Below are positions 28,101 through 33,676 of a DNA stretch of 33,676 nucleotides, in pieces. Numbering within the stretch: position 1 is the first letter of the stretch; the number at the start of each line of letters is the position of its first letter. Origin of the DNA: Bacillota bacterium (GTDB lineage: Bacteria; Bacillota; Clostridia; Acetivibrionales; DSM-1351); contig JAEZIB010000095.1 in the NCBI GenBank assembly GCA_023416275.1, positions 1 to 33,676 of the forward strand, read 5' to 3'. The notes under the pieces were generated by a model. It worked only from the letters and a program-made list of their open reading frames with translations. It searched no databases and was not told the origin of the DNA. Both the position numbers and the translations under genes were made by a program.

Positions 28101-29888
28101 GAAATAATGCTTAAAAACGGTTATGATTCTTACGAAATTTGTGGCAGCTATAAATATGGTGAAATAGCAGATGCAGGTAGACTGGTTGGAACTTCTTCAG
28201 CGAACTATAGTGTGTTCTATACAGTTGACAAAAAGGAAAATTTAAAAGAGGAAAAAGAATGGACAATAAATACAATAAATGACCAGAACCTCTTACATAT
28301 AAATCAGCTTCTGCCGCTTATAAATCACACCGGGAAGCAACTATTGAGTTTGCCACTCTATGCTTTAGAAGGTAAAAATATAATAAAAACTGAGTATGTT
28401 GAACCGCGTAACGAGGCAGAGCAACGCATCACAGCCATATGGGAAGAAGTGCTTGGAGTGCAAAAAATAGGTATTAACGATAACTTTTTTGACCTCGGGG
28501 GAAACTCCGTAAAAGGAGTTCAAATAGTATCCAAAATGACACTTGATTTCGAAATACACCTGAATGATATCTTTAAATATACTACTATAGCGATTCTTTC
28601 TGAAAATGTACCTTTAAAAGAAAACCATTTTCTATTGAATCTTAAAAAAATGAAGAATATGGCAGATTCTGCACAGACAAGAGATTATAAAGATGACAAG
28701 GGTGCTGTAGAGAAGATTGAATTGTATAAAAATAAGATACAAGTGTATAGGGATATTGATGTGGAGGTCAATCAGGAATATAAGGATATATTGATTCTGG
28801 GCGCAGCGGGGTATCTTGGTACACACCTGTTATATGAGATTTTAGAAGGTACAGAAAGTAAAGTACATTTATTGCTGAGGGGAAAAACTGTAGATGATGC
28901 AGAAAAGAAATGTAAAGATAGACTTGAGTTCTATTTTAATAAGCATGTATACGAGAGATTTAAGAGCAGGATTTCGATTTATGTAGGCGATTTAAGTAAG
29001 AACAATATCGGTTTGCCTGAAGACTTATACAGCAGTTTATCTGAGAAAATAGATTGCATAATCAACTCAGCCGCAAATGTAAAGCATTATGGCAAATTCG
29101 AGGAATTTTATGATAGCAATATTAAAGGAGTAGAAAACATAATCGCATTTGCTAGTAATTGCAGGAAAAAAGATATACATCACATATCTACAATAAATGT
29201 TGCTCATGGAAAGGTAGAAGGAAAAGACAATTTCGTATTTACTGAGTTTGATCATGACATTGGCCAGATAGAAGAAAACTTTTATATTAAAACTAAGATA
29301 GAATCTGAAAAACTTATGGTTAAAGCAAGAATGAATGATCTGAACGCCAATATATACAGGGTAGGGAATCTTGTATATAGTACGCAGACTGAAAAGTTCC
29401 AAAGTAATATAGGGGATAATGCTTTTTATACTCTTGTGAAATCTTTTATAAAAATAGAAAGGATTCCAAACATTGACCGTGACATACTTGATTTCTCATT
29501 TGTGAATCGTACTGCTAGAGCAATCTCACTTCTATTTAATAGGAAGAACCTTATCAACGAGACATACCACGTATTTAACTATAATCGCATTAGTTTTGCT
29601 GATCTTGGTCAATACATAAATAATATAGGGTACAATGTAGAAATAGAACAAATTGGGGACTTCTTTCAATTTATTTATGACAACTATGAGAATCCGGAAC
29701 TTAAGACTCATGTATTAAACATACTGGTTCATGGTTATATAATGGGAGATATAAACGATACAAACTTTTATATTCAGTCGGATAAAACAAGTCTTATTTT
29801 GGATAAGTTGAATTTCAACTGGGATAAAATAGATAGTAAGGTAATAGAGGGTATGTTAGAATATTGTAGGAAGGTTGGTTTTATTTAA
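22113..29888 (+). CDS. PKS/NRPS: KS, ACP, C, FkbH, VOC, VOC, PCP, thioester reductase
   Basis: The 2591-residue terminal enzyme of line 2 begins with a ketosynthase (25-450) with Cys204 (DTACSSSL), His337 (ETHGTGT) and His377 (NIGHLDNASG). A linker to about 650 keeps YPFERKRCWLE but no AT, KR or DH. Then come an ACP (EIGGDS, Ser698) and a C domain (755-1180; HHIIADG from 885). An FkbH-like domain (1206-1737) follows, with STFTSEP at its start and the HAD motif DADNTLW (D1406, D1408). FkbH proteins take 1,3-bisphosphoglycerate, remove phosphate and load glyceryl onto a carrier. Next are two VOC folds (1766-1900, 1912-2040), a PCP (DLGGNS, Ser2132) and a reductase-type domain (GAAGYLG from 2230, Tyr2391-xxx-Lys2395). 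The ribosome binding site AAGGGG precedes the ATG. The beta-keto group should remain. The chemistry after the C domain is inferred: ester or acyl transfer to glyceryl, then reductive or Dieckmann-type release. Confidence 0.9.
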   Translation: MFDLDSINLEDMSVNNEIEIQESVNTDIAIIGVAVKLPKADNVAEFWGNVRNGVDCISDFPIDRKKDCDSYLHFTGMAEGEIKYGNGAYLNEVDKFDYSFFQLSPKEASLMNPSQRMFLETVWKAIEDSGYGGKKLSGTKTGVYMGHSMGTFVDMLYDYARFIPDIDPDSIPMAIPGNLTSIIASRISYILDLKGPSICVDTACSSSLVALHYACQGIKNGECDIAIAGSVKLNLFPLERKYKMGIESSDGKAKTFDDDSDGTGRGEGVAAVILKPLSNAFKDRDNIYAVIKGSSVNQDGSSIGITAPSAPAQADVLATAWENAGVDPETITYIETHGTGTKLGDPIEIDGLKRAFKRYTGRKQFCAIGSVKTNIGHLDNASGIVGVVKAVLALKNGEIPPSLHFKYPNRKIDFEDSPVYVNRTLSKWETEGYPRRCGVSAFGLSGTNCHVVIEEAPPQNRIYTKGLDVITLSAKSKKVLEELVEKYKQHIEDSGSSLYPDICYTANTGRGHYSYRVAIIIENQDDLKNKIDYIFTNGLENNISKGIYYGECKPNSTTGNYESSTEHLSEQKQLDIGAKSYYEMVQEPTLFDDLCRLYVMGGEVDWERVYRGEKRNKVSVPVYPFERKRCWLEAPKHECLKVVKGGIHQQAQKEVRLIGRENDQYSEIEIKIAQIWGETLGFDEISINDSFYEIGGDSIIAMKIINGINKNLIIKSDVSDLLGCPELHDFISLIRDKYLRERVNESQDSIKPAANSSYYPVSSPQKMVFLQETYSSTGTAYNIPISVSIKGKVSYDKIKEAFNKLVIRHEALRTVFEFINGDIVQRIIDPDALELEFDYLEDEVDSVNEAIESFVRPFELSKAPLMRGRLLKVSDKEHLLLVDVHHIIADGVSVSILLKEFSQLYEGNNLPELKLQYKDFSAWQNNVFGTPEMRAQEEYWRSKLSLDIPELELPTDFSRNDTRTYKGSTFKFDIGSSVVERLGSLSKKNNVTLNVIVLSAYYLLLSKYSKRKDLIIGTVVSGRTNHQLENIVGMFNNFLPVRFDINGNETFKDILMSTNKSLLEVYQNQDYPYAKMLEEFDIKTDRSRNPIFDTVLIFHNEFNSDEEIRTGELILTTSEISTNTSKLDLKIDIFVRSNNTLQCLLEYNTGLFKPETIEKMTEHFSLLLKQLCENAEESIDAITLFTSEDEQLLEAKRSMNKNEEKESVKIVISSTFTSEPVEDYIRWWTKKFEINIDICFAFYNQIFQELLEPESLTSTNTGINILLIRFEDWIRDRSISEDLLCNKLKDDFNYMVSILREKKKDVPYFVALFPVSTHLSLGFKVTSLIEELSKEWKRALSEMQNIYLVDFTELADLYDIQNVFDLVKDNMGHLPFTDEYYAAMGTMIARRISALNNQSFKVIALDADNTLWRGVCGEDGALGVSIDSPYLELQKFMIEKYNQGMLLVICSKNNEADVWEVFEKNPHMLLKKEHFAGWRINWKYKSDNLKDLARELNLGIDSFIFIDDSITECSEVMTNCPKVLTLNLPQDPQNILPFLKHAWCFDRLKVTEEDKMRTKMYLSEKKRQEVEKEIHSLEDFLVKLELRMCMNDVVKSQVARVSQLTQRTNQFNMSSIRMSEEEISDLMSKPDVKCWTIEVSDRFGDYGLVGVVIAKKESDRLFIDSFMLSCRVLGRGVEDTILSGLARYCKENGLDIIEARYIPTAKNQPFLEFMKRTDWQEIDLHNEEIYFRLAVDKIREDSDYIEFFYGRKYEDKKVNSTDTKQDYVLDHIAVAVRDIDVSMEYFKLLGYKCGEVVHDTLQNAYLTICFKDGYSPIELVAPVNEYSPCSRILEISGENPYHLCYRVRNVNDFLEMLNKNRIEYEIISPAKKAILFNYKEVTFISVRGCGLIELLEDENRSMQTNSVSSVKNIIRIVVADAAKAVELYKQLGYSQIKNTRNSISKVMTLSLYKNGPEIIELIIPQEKEISEYKSLNENGAHIYQVCFEQPKICEFMEIMLKNGYDSYEICGSYKYGEIADAGRLVGTSSANYSVFYTVDKKENLKEEKEWTINTINDQNLLHINQLLPLINHTGKQLLSLPLYALEGKNIIKTEYVEPRNEAEQRITAIWEEVLGVQKIGINDNFFDLGGNSVKGVQIVSKMTLDFEIHLNDIFKYTTIAILSENVPLKENHFLLNLKKMKNMADSAQTRDYKDDKGAVEKIELYKNKIQVYRDIDVEVNQEYKDILILGAAGYLGTHLLYEILEGTESKVHLLLRGKTVDDAEKKCKDRLEFYFNKHVYERFKSRISIYVGDLSKNNIGLPEDLYSSLSEKIDCIINSAANVKHYGKFEEFYDSNIKGVENIIAFASNCRKKDIHHISTINVAHGKVEGKDNFVFTEFDHDIGQIEENFYIKTKIESEKLMVKARMNDLNANIYRVGNLVYSTQTEKFQSNIGDNAFYTLVKSFIKIERIPNIDRDILDFSFVNRTARAISLLFNRKNLINETYHVFNYNRISFADLGQYINNIGYNVEIEQIGDFFQFIYDNYENPELKTHVLNILVHGYIMGDINDTNFYIQSDKTSLILDKLNFNWDKIDSKVIEGMLEYCRKVGFI

Positions 29889-29910
29889 GTTTTGTTGGGA
29901 GGGTATCGGA

Positions 29911-30606
29911 TTGACATCGGAAAAAGTATTGGTTGTAGATGATGAAAAAGATATTGTAGAGTTGATAAAGGATTTTCTGGAGAATGAAGGTTTTGAAGTA
30001 ATAACAGCATATGATGGAAAAGAGGCACTAAAGCGCTTTGAGGAGTTTAAGCCTCAATTGGCTATATTGGATGTTATGCTACCGGAAATAGATGGTATGG
30101 AAGTATGCAGGAAGATAAGAGAGAGATCATCTATACCAATCCTTATGGTAAGTGCAAAGAGAAGCGATGTAGACAAGATCTTAGGACTCGGGCTTGGTGC
30201 TGATGATTACATAACAAAACCTTTTAGTCCATCGGAATTGATGGCAAGAGTTAGAGCGCAGTTCCGACGTTACAATACTCTCTCTTCAACTGTTACAACT
30301 TCAAATAACTTAAGGTTTGGAAGACTTGAGATAGATTTAAAGTCATATACTGTTTATATTTTAGGTCAACTGATACCCTTTTCGGGTAAAGAATTCGAAT
30401 TGTTGAAGTTTTTTGCTACCAATCCTTCTCAGGTTTTTACCAGAGAACAGATATACAGTCATGTATGGGGATACACTGACTTTGCAGACATTAATACAGT
30501 AACGGTACATATTAAAAAAATTAGAGAAAAGATTGAGGTTGATCCGGCTAATCCCATATATATTAAGACTGTTTGGGGAATAGGATACAAGTTTGTAGGG
30601 GGATAA
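29911..30606 (+). CDS. OmpR/PhoB-family response regulator
   Basis: This is a 231-residue regulator with a receiver domain (acidic pair D10-D11, phosphoacceptor Asp54 in ILDVMLP, Lys103 in ITKPF) and a C-terminal winged helix (FSGKEFELLKFF, then NTVTVHIKKIREKI and VWGIGYKF). I chose TTG at 29911 as start because GGGAGGG lies 8 nt upstream and the receiver begins at once (TSEKVLVVDDEK). A longer TTG reading from 29875 would overlap the previous gene. Only 22 bp separate it from the PKS gene, so it is probably in the same transcript. It is paired with the kinase that follows; targets may be the operon promoter or the divergent permease, neither shown here. Confidence 0.92.
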   Translation: MTSEKVLVVDDEKDIVELIKDFLENEGFEVITAYDGKEALKRFEEFKPQLAILDVMLPEIDGMEVCRKIRERSSIPILMVSAKRSDVDKILGLGLGADDYITKPFSPSELMARVRAQFRRYNTLSSTVTTSNNLRFGRLEIDLKSYTVYILGQLIPFSGKEFELLKFFATNPSQVFTREQIYSHVWGYTDFADINTVTVHIKKIREKIEVDPANPIYIKTVWGIGYKFVGG

Positions 30607-30608
30607 AT

Positions 30609-32030
30609 ATGAAATCAAAAATAAGAGCAAAACTTATTACAGTGTTTTTTATTCCTGTACTGATAACTGTTACACTAATTGTGTTATCATTTGTTTTACT
30701 TTATGTCATATATCCGACAGGATGGCATCAGCAGGGTGATGAGACAAATACGTATAAGCTGTTCAATTCTATAGAAGATAACTATAACAATATAGATGAT
30801 TATGATGAGTTTTACGAAACAATTAAGCCTTTATTGAATAAGTGCAGTGGACGACTTCAGGTTGTTAACTCAAACGGTATTATACTTTTTGATTCACTAA
30901 ATAGAAATAATGTTTCCAGAGATATTGGTACGGAAAGTTTTTATAACACCTTAGAGAAAATGGAAGCTGTCTATGATAATAGTTTTATGAGCTTTCACCC
31001 TGTTTTTGTTAAAGGAAAATATGTTGCAGGTGCGTTCCTTAACAAGAATGGAGATCAAATTGAGAGGATAATCAAGCAAAAAGTTATTATGGCCATGTTT
31101 TATTTTATTGGTCTGATTATTCTGGTAATTCTAATTTTAGCTTTCATTAAAAAATTTTCATTAAGCATTTTAAAAACGGTAGATGAACTTAATGAAGCTA
31201 CGGACAATATAATTCAAGGCAATTTGGATTTTAAAATAAATTGTGTAAGTGATGATGAATTAGGACAGTTCTGTGAGGCTTTTAATACAATGAGAGAGCA
31301 GCTTAAGGGAGCTTTGGAAAAACAGGCTTTTTATGAACAGTCAAGAAAGGAACTGTTAGCTGCAATATCTCATGACTTGAGAACTCCTATGACATCAATA
31401 AAGGGGTATGTAGAAGGATTGCAATTAAACATTATAAAGGACGAAGCTAAATTTAACAGGTATCTAAGTGTAATAAAAGAGAAAACTAACAGGCTTGATA
31501 GATTAATAGAAGATCTGTTTCAAATCTCTCAGTTTGATATTGATAGATTTCATATACAATTGGAAGAAGTTGATTCAGATCAATTATTCCGTGAGATACT
31601 TCAGGAAATTGAGATGGATAATAATGATAGCTTTTCAAAAGTTATCATTCATGAAGAGTTTCCATCTGTGGATTTAAAAATTGACAAGCATAGGATAAAG
31701 CAGGTAATAGACAATTTACTTGCTAATGCTAAAAACTATTCTTTGGGTAATGCAGAAATACTATTACAAATAGTAGCATCCGGAGATTACCTAGAGGTGT
31801 CGGTAAAGGATAATGGCATTGGTATATCACCCCAAGATCTTCATTATATATTCGATAGGTTTTACCAAGGAGAAAAATCACGCTCAACCAATTATGGGGG
31901 GGTTGGTCTGGGACTAGCCATCTGCAAGTATATTGTAGAAGAACATGGGGGCAATATTTGGGCTGAAAGTATTGTAGGGCAAGGGAGTACCTTTTACTTT
32001 ACTTTACCGATATCAAGGGCAAATAATTAA
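30609..32030 (+). CDS. Membrane sensor histidine kinase
   Basis: The 473-residue kinase has membrane helices at about 10-34 and 158-180 flanking a 120-residue extracytoplasmic sensor domain. A HAMP linker follows (181-236), then the H-box with phosphoacceptor His255 (AAISHDLRTP), the N-box (VIDNLLANAKNYS), the G1 box (VKDNGIGIS) and the G2 box (GGVGLGLAIC). ATG 30609 follows AGGGGGA by 5 nt and lies 2 nt after the regulator stop. The sizeable external domain sets it apart from the BceS-type kinases that sense through an ABC permease, so it probably binds its own ligand. The signal is unknown. Confidence 0.93.
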   Translation: MKSKIRAKLITVFFIPVLITVTLIVLSFVLLYVIYPTGWHQQGDETNTYKLFNSIEDNYNNIDDYDEFYETIKPLLNKCSGRLQVVNSNGIILFDSLNRNNVSRDIGTESFYNTLEKMEAVYDNSFMSFHPVFVKGKYVAGAFLNKNGDQIERIIKQKVIMAMFYFIGLIILVILILAFIKKFSLSILKTVDELNEATDNIIQGNLDFKINCVSDDELGQFCEAFNTMREQLKGALEKQAFYEQSRKELLAAISHDLRTPMTSIKGYVEGLQLNIIKDEAKFNRYLSVIKEKTNRLDRLIEDLFQISQFDIDRFHIQLEEVDSDQLFREILQEIEMDNNDSFSKVIIHEEFPSVDLKIDKHRIKQVIDNLLANAKNYSLGNAEILLQIVASGDYLEVSVKDNGIGISPQDLHYIFDRFYQGEKSRSTNYGGVGLGLAICKYIVEEHGGNIWAESIVGQGSTFYFTLPISRANN

Positions 32031-32079
32031 CAAAAGCTACTGTATGAAATTTTATTAATTGATTTTTTGGGGTGAGATT

Positions 32080-32751
32080 ATGTTTAAAATTATTAGAGAA
32101 GATATTCGGGCAATTCTTGAAAGAGATCCAGCAGCTAGAAATGTATTGGATGTTATTTTTTGTTATCCTGGCTTTCATGCTATTTTGATTCATAGACTGG
32201 CTCACTTTTTATACAAAAAGAGAATAGTATTTTTTTCCAGGTTATTATCATATATAAACCGTTTCATAACAGGAGTAGATGTGCATCCTGCTGCTAAAAT
32301 CGGGAACAGAGTTTTTATTGACCACGGGTTAGGTGTTGTAATTGGAGAATCTGTAGAGATTGGAGACAATGTGATTATTTATCAGGGTGTTACTCTTGGG
32401 GGAACTGGCAAGGATACCGGAAAACGTCACCCTACTATCGGTAATAATGTAATAATAAGTTCAGGTGCCAAAGTGCTGGGTCCTCTCAAAGTCGGTGATA
32501 ATTGCAAGATAGGGGCAGGTGCTGTTTTGTTGAATGATATACCGCCGAATTGTACTGTTGTGGGTGTTCCTGCCAGGATAGTAAAAAGAGATAATTATCA
32601 AATATACAGAGTTAGAAATGAAATAGATTTAGACCAGGGAAGACTCACTAACCCCATCCAGAAGCAAATTGAAGAATTGACGGAGAGTATTAAATGCATC
32701 GAAAAGAAGTTGGTAGAGCTTGAAGCAAAAATAATGGGTGAAGCGGTTTAG
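32080..32751 (+). CDS. cysE: Serine O-acetyltransferase
   Basis: The 223-residue protein is of the short Gram-positive CysE type. It makes O-acetylserine, the substrate of cysteine synthase, from serine and acetyl-CoA. REDIRAILERDPAA opens the protein, and the left-handed beta-helix hexapeptide repeats run over about 68-175. The catalytic Asp81-His82 lies in IDHGLGVVIGE and His117 in GKRHPTIG. The last 30 residues form a charged, probably coiled-coil tail. I use ATG 32080 because GGGGTGAG is just upstream; an in-frame ATG 21 nt earlier lacks one. It is the last gene of the rightward series, 49 bp after the kinase and before a terminator. A Cys-precursor enzyme next to an NRPS with two Cys modules suggests supply of building blocks, though housekeeping use is equally possible. 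Confidence 0.93.
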   Translation: MFKIIREDIRAILERDPAARNVLDVIFCYPGFHAILIHRLAHFLYKKRIVFFSRLLSYINRFITGVDVHPAAKIGNRVFIDHGLGVVIGESVEIGDNVIIYQGVTLGGTGKDTGKRHPTIGNNVIISSGAKVLGPLKVGDNCKIGAGAVLLNDIPPNCTVVGVPARIVKRDNYQIYRVRNEIDLDQGRLTNPIQKQIEELTESIKCIEKKLVELEAKIMGEAV

Positions 32752-32785
32752 CGAAAATATAACCGATTGCAATATTTGGACATAG

Positions 32786-32828
32786 AATGGGGTATCGTAT
32801 TTATATTATTTACACGATCCCATTTTTT
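32786..32828 (+). terminator. Rho-independent terminator after cysE
   Basis: AATGGG, a 2-nt bulge and ATCGT (32786-32798) pair with ACGATCCCATT (32814-32824), leaving a 15-nt loop. The 3' arm runs into TTTTTT (32823-32828). It lies 35 bp after the cysE stop and is the first good terminator after the promoter at 1728, consistent with a very long transcription unit. Confidence 0.82.
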
Positions 32829-32842
32829 CATTTGTTTTTCTT

Positions 32843-33001
32843 ATGTATATAAGGAGCCTTGGAGCATTTAGTAATTCAAAATATGAAGAATTTGGTGCTT
32901 TAAAAAAATACTTCTTCATTTTCTGCATTATTTTTATCATTTGTGTTTTGGGGCTTAATTATAAATATTTATTTAGTAAAGTACAAATGATGAAGAGGTA
33001 A
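32843..33001 (+). CDS. Possible small membrane peptide (52 residues)
   Basis: ATG 32843 opens a 52-codon frame ending at TAA 32999-33001. It has a charged N-terminus, a hydrophobic stretch of about 18 residues (YFFIFCIIFIICVLGLNY, about 23-40) and a basic tail, the layout of a single-pass membrane peptide. However, it starts only 14 bp after the terminator T-run, I see no ribosome binding site, and an AAGGAG lies inside the frame, not upstream of it. I recognise no family. It may be real, a fragment, or chance. Confidence 0.25.
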   Translation: MYIRSLGAFSNSKYEEFGALKKYFFIFCIIFIICVLGLNYKYLFSKVQMMKR

Positions 33002-33023
33002 TGGGTCAATATGTCGCAACTAA

Positions 33024-33037
33024 GGTTCTGTTGCAAA
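33024..33037 (+). repeat. Sequence like an IS6-family terminal inverted repeat
   Basis: GGTTCTGTTGCAAA matches, from memory, the outer 14 bases of IS257/IS1216-type (IS6 family) ends. No transposase and no matching inverted end (TTTGCAACAGAACC) occurs in the window. A 10-bp part, CTGTTGCAAA, recurs in the same orientation at 33432-33441. It may be a solo end left by a deletion, or chance. Confidence 0.35.
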
Positions 33038-33111
33038 TAATACTTGAACAGGAATGATTTTGTAATAGGCGAAATGACTTTTATTTCACTAATATTTTAT
33101 GCAATACCAAA

Positions 33112-33212
33112 AAGCTGGTTAATCAATATAACTTCATAAGTCAATTACAGTTAAAATTGAACTACAATTTAACCTCAAGTAATTGACTTTGTTATATTTG
33201 ATGTGCCAGCTT
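33112..33212. repeat. 101-bp near-perfect palindrome, MITE-like
   Basis: AAGCTGG (33112-33118) pairs with CCAGCTT (33206-33212). ATCAA-TATAAC (33122-33132) pairs with GTTATA-TTTGAT (33191-33202). AAGTCAATTAC (33138-33148) pairs perfectly with GTAATTGACTT (33179-33189). An inner GTTAAAATTG/CAATTTAAC stem (33150-33173) is capped by a 5-nt loop. Only small bulges interrupt a stem of about 38 bp. There is no coding capacity, and no T-run follows on either strand. This is the shape of a small non-autonomous palindromic element or a structured RNA; no target duplication is evident. Confidence 0.7.
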
Positions 33213-33328
33213 GTCCTTTACTTATCATGTGAAGGGTTTCAATTTTTGAATAATCAAAGAGGTGTTAAATTGAAAATGATTAATCATATTTCCTTTATTT
33301 TATGTGGTTTTAGGTTCAGTGCCTTAGC

Positions 33329-33353
33329 TAGGGGGTCGTTTTTCGACCCCTTA
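33329..33353. repeat. GC-rich stem-loop without T-run
   Basis: GGGGTCG (33332-33338) and CGACCCC (33344-33350) form a perfect 7-bp stem around TTTTT, extended by three further pairs including one G-T. An outer GGTTTTA/TAAAACC pair (33306-33312, 33352-33358) could add to it. Neither strand has a downstream T-run, so I do not call it a terminator. Confidence 0.5.
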
Positions 33354-33498
33354 AAACCTCATTATAATGAACTAATTAATTTTGCGTATTTCTATCATTT
33401 CCCTGCCTCAACACATATAGAATCCATAATCCTGTTGCAAAACGCTAAACACTGATATATCAATGGTTCTGAACAATAGAATAAAAAGCTGAAATCGT

Positions 33499-33530
33499 GA
33501 CGTGAGAGTGAGAACTTTCACGTCTATTTT
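33499..33530 (+). terminator. Terminator hairpin that is the intron insertion site
   Basis: GACGTGAGAGT (33499-33509) pairs over 11 bp (one G-T) with ACTTTCACGTC (33514-33524) around a GAGA tetraloop, followed by TATTTT. The group II intron begins at the very next base. Class C introns are known to insert directly behind such hairpins. Confidence 0.72.
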
Positions 33531-33676
33531 GTGCGCCCAGCATGGGCGCAATCTAACGGGTGAAAGTCCCGAGTGCGGGTTAATAGTGCCAAGCACATAG
33601 CCAAGAGCAAGGGTGTCCATCGTGAGGTGGAATCTGAAGGAAGCTGGAGGCAAACTTCTGGTCTGACGAACAGAAA
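33531..33676 (+). mobile_element. Group IIC intron, 5' end (cut by the window)
   Basis: The intron begins GTGCGCCCAGCATGGGCGCA, whose first bases form the helix expected at the 5' end of the ribozyme. Next come GGGTGAAAGTCCCGAGTG, AGCAAGGGTGTCC, GGTGGAATCTGAAGGAAGC, and GGTCTGACGAACA. These match domain I of class C introns such as that of Oceanobacillus iheyensis, as I remember it. The rest of domain I, the reverse transcriptase/maturase gene and domains V-VI would lie beyond the window. The short minus-strand reading frame across this stretch is an artefact of RNA structure. Confidence 0.85.

Larger units (their letters stand above)
33002..33498. other. Gene-poor, repeat-bearing tail
   Basis: No convincing gene is visible. 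The stretch holds an IS6-like terminal sequence (33024-33037), a 101-bp palindrome (33112-33212), a GC-rich stem-loop (33329-33353), and a second copy of CTGTTGCAAA (33432-33441). The pattern is that of a decayed insertion region between the operon and the group II intron. Confidence 0.6.

Noticed and set aside
33008..33060. Short frame beginning ATGGGTCAATATGTC after the small membrane peptide
   Set aside because: Only 18 codons, overlapping the IS6-like end, with no partner sequence. It could be a fragment, but nothing supports a gene.
33270..33455. 61-codon frame from TTG with an AGAGGTG upstream
   Set aside because: It runs straight through the GC-rich stem-loop at 33329-33353 and the second CTGTTGCAAA repeat, shows no recognisable family, and has an unusual start codon. 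More likely chance in a decayed region.
33408..33653. Minus-strand frame across the intron 5' end
   Set aside because: It is antisense to the ribozyme domain I and the terminator hairpin. Frames here reflect conserved RNA sequence, not protein.
1..33676. CRISPR arrays, tRNA or rRNA genes
   Set aside because: I saw no regularly spaced direct repeats and no tRNA or rRNA signatures on either strand.

Overview
The window is AT-rich DNA with AGGAGG-like ribosome binding sites, frequent AGA and ATA codons, and part of a group IIC intron. This fits a low-GC Gram-positive bacterium, most likely a member of the Clostridia; I cannot name a species. Nearly all of it is one hybrid NRPS/PKS biosynthetic locus, read rightwards from about 1760 to 32.8 kb.

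Layout: (1) 1-1634, minus strand, holds the 5' part of an FtsX-type ABC permease gene that runs off the window. (2) 1635-1823 is a divergent intergenic region with a strong promoter (TTTACA, 17 bp, TATAAT) facing the biosynthetic genes. (3) 1824-14227 holds two genes that form line 1: acyl-AMP ligase-PCP-C, then partial C-A(Cys)-PCP-E-Cy-A(Cys) with an inserted Ox domain-PCP-TE. (4) 14267-15088 encodes a stand-alone nitroreductase-family flavoprotein. (5) 15100-29888 holds line 2: acyl-AMP ligase-PCP-C-A(Ile-like)-PCP-partial C, a discrete malonyl acyltransferase, then KS-ACP-C-FkbH-VOC-VOC-PCP-reductase. (6) 29911-32030 encodes an OmpR-type response regulator and its histidine kinase. (7) 32080-32751 is cysE, followed by a clear terminator. 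(8) 32.83-33.68 kb is a gene-poor tail with a possible small membrane peptide, a 101-bp palindrome, a possible IS6-type end, and a terminator hairpin with a group IIC intron inserted exactly behind it.

How the genes could work together (inference): the locus looks like two parallel lipid-initiated assembly lines in one operon, each with its own acyl-AMP ligase starter and its own release domain. Line 1 would give an N-acyl-D-cysteinyl-thiazole(ine) carboxylic acid. Line 2 would join a fatty acid to Ile, extend it once with malonate without beta-keto reduction, and attach a three-carbon glyceryl unit through the FkbH domain. A beta-ketoacyl group plus a glyceryl thioester is the classic precursor pair of 3-acyl tetronates, so the last R-type domain could be either a reductase or a Dieckmann cyclase. 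CysE would support supply of the cysteine that line 1 uses. The two-component system and the divergent ABC permease are candidates for regulation and export or self-protection.

No phosphopantetheinyl transferase, MbtH protein or ABC ATPase is visible in the window.
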